This document shows, in pieces, positions 51,590 through 60,877 of a DNA stretch of 64,000 bases. The stretch is from Nitrospira sp. (lineage in GTDB: Bacteria > Nitrospirota > Nitrospiria > Nitrospirales > Nitrospiraceae): positions 3,829,001 to 3,893,000 of the forward strand of contig CP054184.1 of assembly GCA_015709715.1 (NCBI GenBank), in the 5' to 3' direction. Made by a program: the position numbers and the translations under genes. Position 1 is the stretch's first letter, and each line of letters opens with the position of its first letter. A model generated the notes under the pieces. That model had not been told where the DNA came from and ran no database searches. It saw nothing but the letters and a program-made list of their open reading frames with translations.

Positions 51590-53365
51590 ATGCCGCTCGA
51601 CCACGCGATAACGACCATCCTCAGCCATCCCGGGACTCTGGCCTTTCCGTCCAACCGTGCGGCCCTCCAGGCGGCCGCGGTTACCACCGTGCGCCGTGCG
51701 ACCGGACATCTGATCGTCTATGGCGACCATGGTCGTCGCCTGCTGGCAACCGATCCGGGCGGACATCCATTGCACGAATGCGAGTGGGGTACGGAGGGGA
51801 GCAACCTGCGCCTCACGCGCGCCAGGGTGCAACTCGACTGGGGGGCCTGGGTGGGCCTGGTTCCCGGTGGGCTGGTCAACGAGATGGGCCTGGACCTGTC
51901 GCGGAAGCCGGGCTGGCAACGCTTGCGGGCCGACGATCTGCGCGGGATGGCGGCGCAGGCCCTCGAGGTGCCGCTGGACGAAATCCGATTCTTCTATAGC
52001 GATCAGGATATGACGATCAACGTGAAGGGAACAGCGACGATCCGTCATCGCAAGGACGCCATTTTTTTCCTGCCGGGCGGCACGTTCGACGAGGCGCGGT
52101 TCATGGCTTGTATGGGAGCCATGCATTGGGAAGCCATCGACTTTCTGCCCGTCGTCGAACTATTCCTCTCTCTGCTGCCCGGAACAGGCTCGGCCCTGTT
52201 CGAGCTGATTCGGGGGCTGTACGACGATCAGAACCAGGGCACGACGTCACCGCGTATCCTGCGCTATCGGGGCATTCCCACCTATCCGTCCGAGGCGGCC
52301 TATCGCCTCTTCAGCCAGTTCTTCGCGCCGCAGCTCACCGGCGGGGGCAATCCCTTTCCGCTGTTTATGGATCCGCCGCGTTCACACATGGTGACCTGGA
52401 CCCCGGTGGCGGACCCGCCGAGACGTTACATGGAGCCATCGCACCACCTCTGTGTGACGATCCAGGGGCGGCGGATGTTGAAGGCCACCTGCTGGGACGA
52501 TGCGGCGGGGCTCTCCTATCATCCCCTGGACCGGGCTGGGCTCGCGCCTTGCCGACGAGGGTTGGCAATCGAGGGAGAGCAGGTCCTGTTGACGGACGGA
52601 AACGCTGTCAAGCCGATTCCGCTCCAAGCCGGGTGGGGGCCGGTCACCGAACCAGCGCCAAGCGAGCCAGCGCCCTCTTTCATGAATTGGCAGGAACTGT
52701 TCAGCGTGGCTCCGCCGTCGGTCAGCCCGTCGGAGGCGTTCGGCGCCGTCCTCCTGTATCCTGAGGATGAGCAGGAGATCGGGGAGTTGCCGACGCAGCC
52801 CTTCGTGGCCGACTATCTGCAAGACCTCATCGAGCAGGATCGCACGTTGGCCGTGCGCGTCGCGCGCGCGGGGCGGCAGTTGATCAGGGGATTCGATGCC
52901 GCCGTCACCGCCTGCCTGCCGAGCGACCGCCCCCGGGCCTGTACGGTGTTGTATCGTCATCCCGCGTTTGCGCAACGACAGGCACAGGCCCTCTGGAATC
53001 TCTGGGCTCGTGCCCAACGACTCGATTGGCTGGCCCAGGTTCGCATGAAACCCTGTGACGAGGGTACCGGGCAGGGTGCGGCGGAGCGGTATGATTTGGC
53101 CCATGACTGGATTCCCTTCGCCCATTACGAGCAGCCGGAGGCGCTCACCGCCGACCTGCGCTCGTTGGCGGATGTGCTGTCATCCGGGGCAACGGCGTTT
53201 CTGGTGGGGCCTCGAAGCGTCCCGGATTTCAGTCGTGCGGTCGGGCTTGTTGTGCAAGCCATTACACCCGTGGCCGACCTTCCGACCTTCCGAATGCACC
53301 AGAGTGTCTTGCCGCGTGCGCGACTCAAACCAGGGGTGATCCTGTACCAACTGACTCTACCGTGA
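51590..53365 (+). CDS. Unrecognised large protein between proA and gspG
   Basis: 591 residues, starting directly after the proA stop. I do not recognise the family. It has no signal peptide and no membrane segments, so it is probably cytoplasmic. Visible landmarks are GHLIVYGDHGRRLLATDPGGHPLHECEW, RLTRARVQLDWGAWVGLVPGG, DEIRFFYSDQDMTINVKGTATIRHRKDAIFFLPGG, PSEAAYRLFSQFFAPQLTGGG and YDLAHDWIPFAHYEQPEAL. The 3' end runs into a 127-base gap before gspG. Codon use is like its neighbours and the frame is uninterrupted, so it is very likely a real gene. Confidence 0.75.
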   Translation: MPLDHAITTILSHPGTLAFPSNRAALQAAAVTTVRRATGHLIVYGDHGRRLLATDPGGHPLHECEWGTEGSNLRLTRARVQLDWGAWVGLVPGGLVNEMGLDLSRKPGWQRLRADDLRGMAAQALEVPLDEIRFFYSDQDMTINVKGTATIRHRKDAIFFLPGGTFDEARFMACMGAMHWEAIDFLPVVELFLSLLPGTGSALFELIRGLYDDQNQGTTSPRILRYRGIPTYPSEAAYRLFSQFFAPQLTGGGNPFPLFMDPPRSHMVTWTPVADPPRRYMEPSHHLCVTIQGRRMLKATCWDDAAGLSYHPLDRAGLAPCRRGLAIEGEQVLLTDGNAVKPIPLQAGWGPVTEPAPSEPAPSFMNWQELFSVAPPSVSPSEAFGAVLLYPEDEQEIGELPTQPFVADYLQDLIEQDRTLAVRVARAGRQLIRGFDAAVTACLPSDRPRACTVLYRHPAFAQRQAQALWNLWARAQRLDWLAQVRMKPCDEGTGQGAAERYDLAHDWIPFAHYEQPEALTADLRSLADVLSSGATAFLVGPRSVPDFSRAVGLVVQAITPVADLPTFRMHQSVLPRARLKPGVILYQLTLP

Positions 53366-53492
53366 TGCCAGGGCCGTCTGGTCGGTCACGACGAGGGGCG
53401 GCTACAGTCTTCGGGAAGAGTCTGTTACAATTCGCCGCCGGGCTGAGGGGGCTTGTGGCCGCCTGGCTCCCGATGAAAGGAGCATCCTGCGC

Positions 53493-53981
53493 ATGGGGCT
53501 GCAACAGATTCGCACAGTATGGTTCGCACAGGGCGCCCGGCGCGGGTTGCGTTGCTGCGGAGGATTTTCCTTCATCGAAGTCATGATCGTGGTGGTGATC
53601 CTGGCGATCCTGGCCACGCTGCTGATTCCACGGGTGATGGGAAGGACAGAGGACGCCAAGCGTGCTGCCGCCAAGGCGCAAATCGCAAACATCGAAAGCG
53701 CTCTGCAATTGTATAAGCTCGACAATGGCAACGTCCCCAGCACCGAGCAGGGATTGAAGGCGTTGGTCGAACGGCCTGCCTCCGGCCCGGCGGCTCCGAA
53801 CTGGAAGGCGGGCGGGTACCTGGCCAAGGTCCCGGTCGATCCCTGGGGGAACCCCTATAAATACGCCACGCCTTCGTCGCAAGGCGGGGAGTTCGAAATC
53901 ATTTCCTTCGGCGCCGATGGCGCAGCCGGCGGCGAGGGGAAAAACGCCGATATCGTCAGTTGGGATCTCGACCGCAACTAG
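53493..53981 (+). CDS. gspG: Major pseudopilin GspG
   Basis: 162 residues. AAAGGA lies about 12 bases upstream of the ATG. A 24-residue leader ends in CCGG, followed by FSFIEVMIVVVILAILATLLIPRVMGR with Phe +1 and Glu +5. KAQIANIESALQLYKLDNGNVPSTEQGLKALVERP, VPVDPWGNPYKYATP and FGADGAAGGEGKNADIVSWD are diagnostic of classical GspG, including the calcium-binding loop. It forms the shaft of the pseudopilus. It stands apart from the main secretion operon, after the unrecognised gene. Confidence 0.95.
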   Translation: MGLQQIRTVWFAQGARRGLRCCGGFSFIEVMIVVVILAILATLLIPRVMGRTEDAKRAAAKAQIANIESALQLYKLDNGNVPSTEQGLKALVERPASGPAAPNWKAGGYLAKVPVDPWGNPYKYATPSSQGGEFEIISFGADGAAGGEGKNADIVSWDLDRN

Positions 53982-54105
53982 CCCTCCTCCGTTCCCCGCT
54001 CGAACCTGCCTCCCTCACGCCCCATGACCTTGCTCTCCGTCTTGACCCTTCCTCTCTTGCCGCAGTACAACCTTCCCAGATACCGTGAACATCCTGCCTC
54101 CATCC

Positions 54106-55446
54106 ATGACCAGACAGGCCCGAGTCCACTCTTTGCCCTGTATCGCCGCTGCGTGGATCTTTCTGCTGTGTTCGTTCACGACCGTGGAGAGCGAGGCAGG
54201 GACCATTGCGGTCGATCTCGGTGCCGAACAGGGCGTGATGGGCCATCGGGCCAACGGTTATTTGGTCAGCATCGAACCGACCGACCCACCGATGGACCTG
54301 ATCCTGCCCCTGAAGCCGACGAGCTTTCGCGGGAACGCCGGGTATGTGCTCAAGAACTACGAACGGCTGCGGCTGGCCGGCGTGACGGAGTTTCAACTCA
54401 CGCTCGGGCTGGTCTTCGAACACCTGGCGCTCCAGATTTTCGACATCAATCAGATCGGGCGGGATGGACACTTCGCTCCATGGTTGGCCCATGTGGATCG
54501 GCTGATCGATCAGGTGACGGAGCGGCGGCTGACGGTCCTCTGGGACATCTACAATGAGCCGGACCTGGCGGCCTCGCCGATGAACGAAAACGATCGCTTG
54601 AAGGAGGGCTGGCGGCTGGCCTATCGCCGCATCAAGGAGCGAATCCCGGGGGCCCTGATCGTCGGCCCCAGCGTGAGCCGCTATCGGTTGCTGAAGCCCT
54701 TTCTCCAGTGGAGCGAGGAACAGGGGCTGTTTCCGGATGTCGTGGCCTATCACGAATATGAAGATCCGGCTGAAGCCCTCTCCTACGTCAGCGACCTGCG
54801 CACATACCTCAAGGCGCGTGGTCTTGAACGGCCGATCTCCGTCAATGAGATCCTGGGACAAGAATACTGGACCGGCGCCGGTTATACGGCGGGAGTCATT
54901 GCTGCCTATGAACGAGCGGATATTCAGAGCGCCATGCGAGCCTGTTGGCCGGATCCCCAGGACACCAGCCGAGACGGCGTAGAGAACACCTGCGACAACC
55001 CGACCCTGGATGGATTGTTGTATGTCGATCGTCTCTCCAAACGGCCGGCCTGGCACATCTATCAGACCTATGCCGACATGGTCGGTGCGAGGCTCGCGAT
55101 CATGACCGACGATCCGAAGCTGCATGCCTTGGCTGCGTTGGATCACGAGTCGGGGACCCTGCGTCTGTTGTTGGGCAAGAACGGTGACCGCTCGGGGGAA
55201 TCGACCAAGCTGCTCCTCAAGAACCTCAAGAAGGCGCCCGCGTCCTGGCAGGCCGGGATCGTGCATCTGTGCGCGGAACAGATCCCGGATGTCGGATCCG
55301 GCCCATTGGTCGCTCCTGTCGCCACCCTCGACTACGACCTTCCAGTGGTGGATGAGGAGATCTGGTTTCCGCTGCCGCAGTTCTTCCACTCCGATGCCTA
55401 TCGGCTCACGTTGGGGCCTGGCGTGTCGTGCGGGTCCGGTCGCTAG
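54106..55446 (+). CDS. Secreted clan-A glycoside hydrolase-like protein (GH39-like)
   Basis: About 446 residues from ATG, with a signal peptide (VHSLPCIAAAWIFLLCSFTTVESEAG); GTG 54085 is an alternative. The TIM-barrel marks are DIYNEPDL with the acid/base candidate Glu151 and SVNEILGQ with the nucleophile candidate Glu248. They are spaced as in clan GH-A (strand 4 and strand 7). VVAYHEYED lies between them. It should cleave a glycoside outside the cytoplasm. Location after gspG makes it possible secretion cargo; the substrate may be the cell's own exopolysaccharide. Both are inference. Confidence 0.72.
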   Translation: MTRQARVHSLPCIAAAWIFLLCSFTTVESEAGTIAVDLGAEQGVMGHRANGYLVSIEPTDPPMDLILPLKPTSFRGNAGYVLKNYERLRLAGVTEFQLTLGLVFEHLALQIFDINQIGRDGHFAPWLAHVDRLIDQVTERRLTVLWDIYNEPDLAASPMNENDRLKEGWRLAYRRIKERIPGALIVGPSVSRYRLLKPFLQWSEEQGLFPDVVAYHEYEDPAEALSYVSDLRTYLKARGLERPISVNEILGQEYWTGAGYTAGVIAAYERADIQSAMRACWPDPQDTSRDGVENTCDNPTLDGLLYVDRLSKRPAWHIYQTYADMVGARLAIMTDDPKLHALAALDHESGTLRLLLGKNGDRSGESTKLLLKNLKKAPASWQAGIVHLCAEQIPDVGSGPLVAPVATLDYDLPVVDEEIWFPLPQFFHSDAYRLTLGPGVSCGSGR

Positions 55447-55510
55447 ACGAGCGAGATCCTGTGCCGTATCACCAGTGGAAGGCGGCGTTCGTCGATTTCT
55501 GGGGGGAAGC

Positions 55511-56974
55511 ATGGGACGTCGATTGTTTCTGCTCGTCGTCTTCGCGATGGTCTGGTGTTGCGGTGGTGTCGGCGGAGAGGGTGCGTTCGCGACTGAAGGG
55601 CAAGTGCCGCTCCGGACCCATGGTCCCTTGCGGGTCTCGCCGGAGAACCCCCGCTACTTCGCCGATGCCGAGAATCGGATCGTGTACCTGACCGGCTCCC
55701 ACCATTGGGAAAGCTTTCAGGATGTGACGGAGCCGTTCGACTACCAGGCCTATCTCGATCGACTGGTCACGCTGAATCACAATTTCATTCGGCTGTGGGT
55801 CAGCGACACGATGCGGTCTTCAGGAGGGTGGTTGTTGCATCCACCGACCGAAGCAAATCCGGTCAGCCCTCTTCCCTATCTGAGAACCGGTCCTGGTGCG
55901 GCGTTGGACGGCGGCCCGCGAGTCGATCTGGTTCGCTTCAACCCACGATATTTCGAACGGCTCCGAGACCGGGTGATCAAGGCCGGGCAGCGAGGGCTAT
56001 ACGTTTCCGTGATGCTGTTCCAAGGATTTGGAGTCTCCGAGCGAGGAGCATGGCTAGCCCACCCGTTCAACGGGGCGAACAATTTGAACGAGATCGACGG
56101 GGATGACGATCACGATGGGGTCGGCACGGAGATCCAACGCGCTCCGTCAGGCCTCGTCCTCGCTGCGCAGGAGGCCTATGTGCGGCAGGTGTTGGACACG
56201 CTCCATGATTTGGACAATGTGCTGTATGAGGTCGTGAACGAAGCCGTGCCGGAGTCGGTTCCCTGGCAATACCACTTCATCCGCTTCATCAAACGGTATG
56301 AGCGCGACCGTGGTTTCATGACCCATCCGGTCGGCATGACCTTCTTTCAGCTGGGCGAATTCGGCGGCGGTGACAATGCCACTCTGTTCGACAGCGAAGC
56401 CGACTGGATCTCACCGGGCGGCTATACGAAGTATGCCCGCAATCCACCGGTGGCCGACGGGCGCAAGGTGCTGATTCTGGATACCGATCACATCCATGGA
56501 ATCGGCGGCGACCGTAATTTCGTCTGGGAAAGCTTCTTCCGCGGCTACAATCCGATTTACATGGACCCCTTCGGTGCCGTCCACGAGTTGACGATCGGGG
56601 AGCCGGTCGCGAACGAACCGCAGCACGAGCGCGCGCGGCTGGCGATGGGGGAGACGCGTCGCTGGGCCGACCAACTCGACCTACAACGGCTCACGCCGCA
56701 GGGCGAGTTGGCCTCGACTGGGTACTGTCTCGCGGAGCGCGGGGAGGAATACCTGGTCTACGTGTCTGCGCCGGCCAATCCGCTCAGCGCGGCGGGGACT
56801 ACTCGCCCCATCACCATCAACCTTGTCGGATCGGTCGGTCCCTTTACGGTCGACTGGGTCGATCTGGAAACGGGACGGCAGGGGGCGGGCGACCCACTCG
56901 TCGGGGGAGGGGAACGTGTGATCACCGCGCCCTTCCAGGCGGACGGGCTAATTCATCTTCGGAAGGTCAAATAG
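55511..56974 (+). CDS. Secreted TIM-barrel glycoside hydrolase-like protein with C-terminal beta domain
   Basis: About 487 residues from ATG with GGGGGAAG just upstream; the in-frame region back to 55124 overlaps the previous gene. The signal peptide RRLFLLVVFAMVWCCGGVGG is followed by a barrel: YFADAENRIVYLTGSHHWES, HNFIRLWVSDTM, YEVVNEAVPES (acid/base candidate Glu244), LILDTDHIHGIGGD and FRGYNPIYMDPF. The C-terminal ~90 residues (EEYLVYVSAPAN ... VDWVDLETGR) form a putative collagen-binding-like beta sandwich. The DTDH sequence occupies the usual nucleophile Glu strand. Enzymatic specificity is unknown. Confidence 0.72.
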   Translation: MGRRLFLLVVFAMVWCCGGVGGEGAFATEGQVPLRTHGPLRVSPENPRYFADAENRIVYLTGSHHWESFQDVTEPFDYQAYLDRLVTLNHNFIRLWVSDTMRSSGGWLLHPPTEANPVSPLPYLRTGPGAALDGGPRVDLVRFNPRYFERLRDRVIKAGQRGLYVSVMLFQGFGVSERGAWLAHPFNGANNLNEIDGDDDHDGVGTEIQRAPSGLVLAAQEAYVRQVLDTLHDLDNVLYEVVNEAVPESVPWQYHFIRFIKRYERDRGFMTHPVGMTFFQLGEFGGGDNATLFDSEADWISPGGYTKYARNPPVADGRKVLILDTDHIHGIGGDRNFVWESFFRGYNPIYMDPFGAVHELTIGEPVANEPQHERARLAMGETRRWADQLDLQRLTPQGELASTGYCLAERGEEYLVYVSAPANPLSAAGTTRPITINLVGSVGPFTVDWVDLETGRQGAGDPLVGGGERVITAPFQADGLIHLRKVK

Positions 56975-56992
56975 ACAATCGAGCTGCGGCCG

Positions 56993-58084
56993 TCACGGCG
57001 TCAGCGGACCGGTCAATGGGCTTCCGGCTCCCGGCTGTGCCGCCGCACCTTCTTGCGGCAGGATGCGGAAGTGGGTGACGGCAAAGGAGACCGCCTGTCC
57101 CACCGTGAAGCGGCAACGGCGGAATTCTTCTTTGTTCATGCGTGATCGCAGGATCAGCCCGTCGGTCGTCTCGATTTCCAGGCGATAGGCTACGCCCAAA
57201 AAGTAAATGTGTCGCAGCTTGGCTTGCTGGCGGTAGCGGGTCGGGTCTTCGGCCACCTTCACGTAGTAGGGGCGGAAGCCCACTTGCAGCGTTTGGCCGT
57301 CCGGGAATTCAGGGGCGGGAAACTCCAGTGAACCCACCTGTACCTGCCCTCGCCGCACCGTTCCCTCCACGATGTTCATCGAGCCGATGAAGCGGGCCAC
57401 GAACTCGGTTGCCGGTTCCTCATAGACATCCGCGGGAGAGCCGGCCTGCTCCAATTTTCCCTTGGAGAAGACGATGATCCGGCCGGAGACTTCCATGGCT
57501 TCTTCCTGATCGTGGGTCACGAAAAGGCTCGTCACGTTCAGATCCGTGTGCAGCCGGATGAGCCACTCGCGCAGCTCTTGCCGCACCTTCGCGTCGACGG
57601 CCCCGAAGGGTTCGTCCATGAGCAGCACGCTGGGGCGTGGCGCCAGGGCGCGGGCGATGGCCACGCGTTGTCGCTGGCCGCCGGATAGTTGATGCGGGTA
57701 CCGGCCCCCCAAACCTTCCAGGCTCATGAGAGACAGGAGCTCCTGCACGCGCCGAGCGATCTCCTGCTTGCCCCACTTCTTGATCTTGAGGCCGAAGGCA
57801 ATATTATCGAACACGGTCATGTGTTTGAACAGGGCGTAATGCTGGAAGACGAAGCCGATGTTCCGATCCTGCACGCTCAAGTCATTGACGCGCTTGCCGT
57901 CGATGAAGATCTCGCCCGCAGTCGGGACCTCCAGGCCGGCAATCAGGCGCAACACCGTTGTCTTCCCACTGCCGCTGGGCCCCAGCAGGCCGAGCAACTC
58001 GCCCTCCTGGACGTCGAACGACACGTCGCCCACCGCCGTGGCCGATCCGAATTTCTTGGTAAGCCCGCGTACCTGAATCTTCAC
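56993..58084 (-). CDS. cysA: Sulfate/thiosulfate ABC transporter ATP-binding protein CysA
   Basis: About 363 residues from GTG 58084, five bases after the cysW stop; longer in-frame starts lie inside cysW. Walker A GPSGSGKTT (residues 35-43), the Q-loop FVFQHYALFKHM, the signature LSGGQRQR and Walker B VLLMDEPFGAVD are all intact. The C-terminal TOBE-like part is present (VGFRPYYVKVAEDP ... FLGVAYRLEIETTDG). It energises sulfate import in the cytoplasm. Confidence 0.95.
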   Translation of the reverse strand: MKIQVRGLTKKFGSATAVGDVSFDVQEGELLGLLGPSGSGKTTVLRLIAGLEVPTAGEIFIDGKRVNDLSVQDRNIGFVFQHYALFKHMTVFDNIAFGLKIKKWGKQEIARRVQELLSLMSLEGLGGRYPHQLSGGQRQRVAIARALAPRPSVLLMDEPFGAVDAKVRQELREWLIRLHTDLNVTSLFVTHDQEEAMEVSGRIIVFSKGKLEQAGSPADVYEEPATEFVARFIGSMNIVEGTVRRGQVQVGSLEFPAPEFPDGQTLQVGFRPYYVKVAEDPTRYRQQAKLRHIYFLGVAYRLEIETTDGLILRSRMNKEEFRRCRFTVGQAVSFAVTHFRILPQEGAAAQPGAGSPLTGPLTP

Positions 58085-58088
58085 CGGT

Positions 58089-58904
58089 CTACTGTGCTCC
58101 CGCTTCCGCCACCGTCGCGTCGGCTCGCGCCTTGGCGATTTCCAGCAGCGCCAGGATTGCAAAAGACACTGCCAGCAGGGTCAGCGCCACCGCATTGGCC
58201 GCCACGTAGTTGAAATCGACGTAACTTTGATAGATGTGCAGGGTCGCGGTCTGGGTGAGCAACAGGATGTTGCCGGACACCACCAACACCGCGCCGAACT
58301 CGCCGATGGCGCGCGCGACCGTGAGCGTCGCGCCGTACACCAGGCCCCAGCGGAGCGCCGGCAACGTGACCTTCAGAAAGACCTGCCATTCGTTCGCTCC
58401 CAATGTTCTTGCCGCTTCCTCTTCCTCGGTCCCCAATGTTTGGAGTAGGGGCGTGAGTTCCCGGACCATGAACGGAAACGTGACGAACAGGGTCGCAAGG
58501 ATCATTGCCGGCAGGGCGAAGAGGATCTTCACTTCGGCTTGACCGAAGAAGGCCCCCAAGAGGGTGTCCGGTCCGAACAGCAGGATCAGCATGAATCCCG
58601 CAATGACGGGGGACACCGCGAAGGGCAGATCGATGACGCCGCTCACCAGACTCCGCCCCCAGAACTGTTGGCGCACCAAAACCAGCGCCGTCATCGTGCC
58701 GAAGACGAGGTTCAGGGCCAGCACGATCAGTGTGATTTCCGCCGTAAGGGTGAACCCATGCAGAGCCTCCGGCCTGGTCACTTCCGTCCAAAACGCCGCC
58801 AGGCCCTGGTCGAAACTTTGGCCGGTCAGGTAGAGCACCGGACCCACCAGCAGGACCAGAAAGTAGAGCGAGACGATGCCGATCAGGACGCGCCGCATAG
58901 TCAC
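58089..58904 (-). CDS. cysW: Sulfate ABC transporter permease CysW
   Basis: 271 residues with six membrane segments. The EAA loop is EEEEAARTLGANEWQVFLKVTLPALRWGLVYGATLTVARAIGEFGAVLVVSG, typical of CysW. GTG 58904 overlaps the cysT stop (GTGA); ATG 58898 is an alternative. With CysT it forms the membrane channel of the sulfate importer. Confidence 0.94.
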   Translation of the reverse strand: MTMRRVLIGIVSLYFLVLLVGPVLYLTGQSFDQGLAAFWTEVTRPEALHGFTLTAEITLIVLALNLVFGTMTALVLVRQQFWGRSLVSGVIDLPFAVSPVIAGFMLILLFGPDTLLGAFFGQAEVKILFALPAMILATLFVTFPFMVRELTPLLQTLGTEEEEAARTLGANEWQVFLKVTLPALRWGLVYGATLTVARAIGEFGAVLVVSGNILLLTQTATLHIYQSYVDFNYVAANAVALTLLAVSFAILALLEIAKARADATVAEAGAQ

Positions 58905-59782
58905 ACCGCCTTGGAGGTGAAGGACTGGTTCGGTCCCTCGGGTGCCTGTTCAAGGTTCCATCGGAGCAGGCGTGGCAACCGTTCGCCGGGGCGACGCGTC
59001 AACCGTTCCAAGACTAGCAGGGCGATGAAGGAGATGAGCAGGATGAGTACTGAGACCGATGTGGCGGCCTGGGGATTGTAGCTCTCGATTTCGCCGTACA
59101 CGTACACCGAGGCCACTTGGGTCTTCATCGGGATGTTGCCGGCCACGATCACGATTGAGCCGAATTCGCCGAGCGCCCGCACGAACGTGAGAAACACGCC
59201 CGTCAGCAACCCCGGTAGCACAGAAGGCACGGTCACTGTCCAGAAGGTCGTCCAAGGGCTAGCGCCCAAGGTAAAGGCAGCCTCTTCCTGATCCTGTTCC
59301 AAGCTCATCAACACCGGTTGAAGTGAACGAATGGTAAAGGGCATGGTGACGAACAACATGGCCAGGATGATGCCCGGTTGGTTGTACAACACGGCCATGC
59401 CGCCTTGTTGGAGCCAGGTGCCCAGGAAGCTGGTCGGGCCATAAATGGCGGCGATCATGAGGCCTGCCACCAGCGTGGGTATGGCAAACGGCAAGTCCAC
59501 CAAGGCGTTCAACAGCCATCGCCCTGGAAATTCATATCGCACGAGTACGATTGCCGACAGGGTGCCCAGGATCCCGTTGATGACCGTCGCGATCGCGGCG
59601 GTTTCGACCGTCAGCCAGAGAGCCGCGGAAGCCTGGGGCGCCGATAGATCTTCCAGAAAGCGATCCCAGCCCGCCATGACCGATTGCTGCGCCAAGGCGG
59701 CAAGCGGGAGGAAAATCAGCACGAGCACGTACCCGACCGACGCGGATCGCAGGGCGAGGCTCAGGAGGAGGTGGGGAGTCAC
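58901..59782 (-). CDS. cysT: Sulfate ABC transporter permease CysT
   Basis: 293 residues with six membrane segments. DLPFAIPTLVAGLMIAAIYGP and the EAA loop EEAAFTLGASPWTTFWTVTVPSVLPGLLTGVFLTFVRALGEFGSIVIVAGN are CysT signatures. It forms a heterodimer with CysW. The start follows the binding-protein gene by about 30 bases and the stop overlaps cysW, so the operon is tight. Confidence 0.94.
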   Translation of the reverse strand: MTPHLLLSLALRSASVGYVLVLIFLPLAALAQQSVMAGWDRFLEDLSAPQASAALWLTVETAAIATVINGILGTLSAIVLVRYEFPGRWLLNALVDLPFAIPTLVAGLMIAAIYGPTSFLGTWLQQGGMAVLYNQPGIILAMLFVTMPFTIRSLQPVLMSLEQDQEEAAFTLGASPWTTFWTVTVPSVLPGLLTGVFLTFVRALGEFGSIVIVAGNIPMKTQVASVYVYGEIESYNPQAATSVSVLILLISFIALLVLERLTRRPGERLPRLLRWNLEQAPEGPNQSFTSKAV

Positions 59783-59812
59783 GCGATGGTCTCGCTTCCT
59801 GGTGGAGGCCGG

Positions 59813-60877
59813 TTATTTCTTCTTCGCGAGGTCTTCCACGACCTTCGTCCAGAGGCCCTGCGGGCCGAAGAGTTTGTTGCTGACCTGGTCCCAACCGCCC
59901 AATTCCGCAATCGTGAACAATTTCGCCGGCTGCGGGAACGTCGCGGCGCCGGGACTGGTGTGATCGAGCGGACGGAAGCCCAATTCGAGAAACGCGGCTT
60001 GCGCTTCCGGTCCATGGAGAAAGGCGACGAACGCCTCCGCCACGTCGCGCACCTTGTGCCGGTCCGCATAACTGTCCACCACCGTGGCCGGGTTTTCGAT
60101 CCAGACAGTTTCCGCCGGCACGACGATTTCATAGGGGCGCTGGCTCTTCACGCGCGGCAGCAATTCATTTTCGTAGGTGACAATCACGTCGCCCACGCCG
60201 CGTTCGAAGGTGGTCACCGATTCCCGTCCGCTCTTGTCCATCACCTTCACGTTGCGTTGAATGCGCGTCAGCAGGTCGATCGCCTGGGCTTCGGCCGCGT
60301 CCGGCGTCACCGGCTTGCCGCCGCCGTGCGCTTCGGCGAGTTTCAGACCGGCTCCATAAATGGCAATGATGTCCCACATGGCGCCGCCGGAGGTCTTGGG
60401 ATTTGGGTACAGTACCTCCACGCCCGGCTTCGCGGCATCGTCCCAACCCTTCACGCCCTTGGGGTTTCCCTTTCGAACGCCCAAGGCCACGACGGAGGCG
60501 GAGATCATGCCGCCGTGCGGCGCCTTCCGCCAATCGTGCGTAATCAGACCGGCCTTGCTGATTTGGTCGACATCTCCCTCCACGGAGAGCACGGCCACAT
60601 CGGCATCGAACCCTCCGATGATGGCGCGGGCCTGCGCGCCGGACGCGCCATAGGAGCTGCGGATGCGCACGTCCTGCCCCGTCTTCTGTTTCCAATGTTT
60701 CTGGAAGGCGGGGATGATGCGCCGCTCGTAGGCCTCCTTCGGCACACTGTAGGCTGCCAGGATGAGTTCGCGGCTGTCGGCGGCCTGTGCGAGGGGCGAC
60801 GGCAGGAGTGACAGAGATGCGAGGGTCACCGCCGTCACGGTTAACAGGCTGACTGTCTGGCCGATCATGGTGCGCAT
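59813..60877 (-). CDS. Periplasmic sulfate-binding protein (Sbp/CysP)
   Basis: 354 residues with a signal peptide (VSLLTVTAVTLASLSLLPSPLAQA). ATG 60877 has AAGGA at good spacing; ATG 60868 would overlap the rrf2 stop as ATGA. The binding fold shows SYGASGAQARAIIGGFDADVAVLSVEGDVDQI, NPKGVKGWDDAAKPGVEVLYPNPKTSGGAMWDIIAIYG and GVGDVIVTYENELLP, all characteristic of the sulfate/thiosulfate group. It delivers sulfate to CysTW. The first block is somewhat divergent from enteric Sbp, so thiosulfate or another oxyanion cannot be excluded. Confidence 0.9.
   Translation of the reverse strand: MRTMIGQTVSLLTVTAVTLASLSLLPSPLAQAADSRELILAAYSVPKEAYERRIIPAFQKHWKQKTGQDVRIRSSYGASGAQARAIIGGFDADVAVLSVEGDVDQISKAGLITHDWRKAPHGGMISASVVALGVRKGNPKGVKGWDDAAKPGVEVLYPNPKTSGGAMWDIIAIYGAGLKLAEAHGGGKPVTPDAAEAQAIDLLTRIQRNVKVMDKSGRESVTTFERGVGDVIVTYENELLPRVKSQRPYEIVVPAETVWIENPATVVDSYADRHKVRDVAEAFVAFLHGPEAQAAFLELGFRPLDHTSPGAATFPQPAKLFTIAELGGWDQVSNKLFGPQGLWTKVVEDLAKKK

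Noticed and set aside
53403-53431. Promoter-like TACAAT (53426-53431) ahead of gspG
   Set aside because: No acceptable -35 at 16-18 bases upstream, so not listed as a promoter.
53956-55512. Minus-strand open frame of 518 codons
   Set aside because: Antisense to gspG end and the first glycoside hydrolase gene, which has a signal peptide and catalytic motifs; the frame is open because of GC-rich third positions.
58539-59081. Plus-strand open frame antisense to cysW/cysT
   Set aside because: Low-complexity translation and the opposite strand encodes intact permeases.
59684-60811. Plus-strand open frame of 375 codons
   Set aside because: Complement of the sulfate-binding protein and cysT start; those have clear family signatures.
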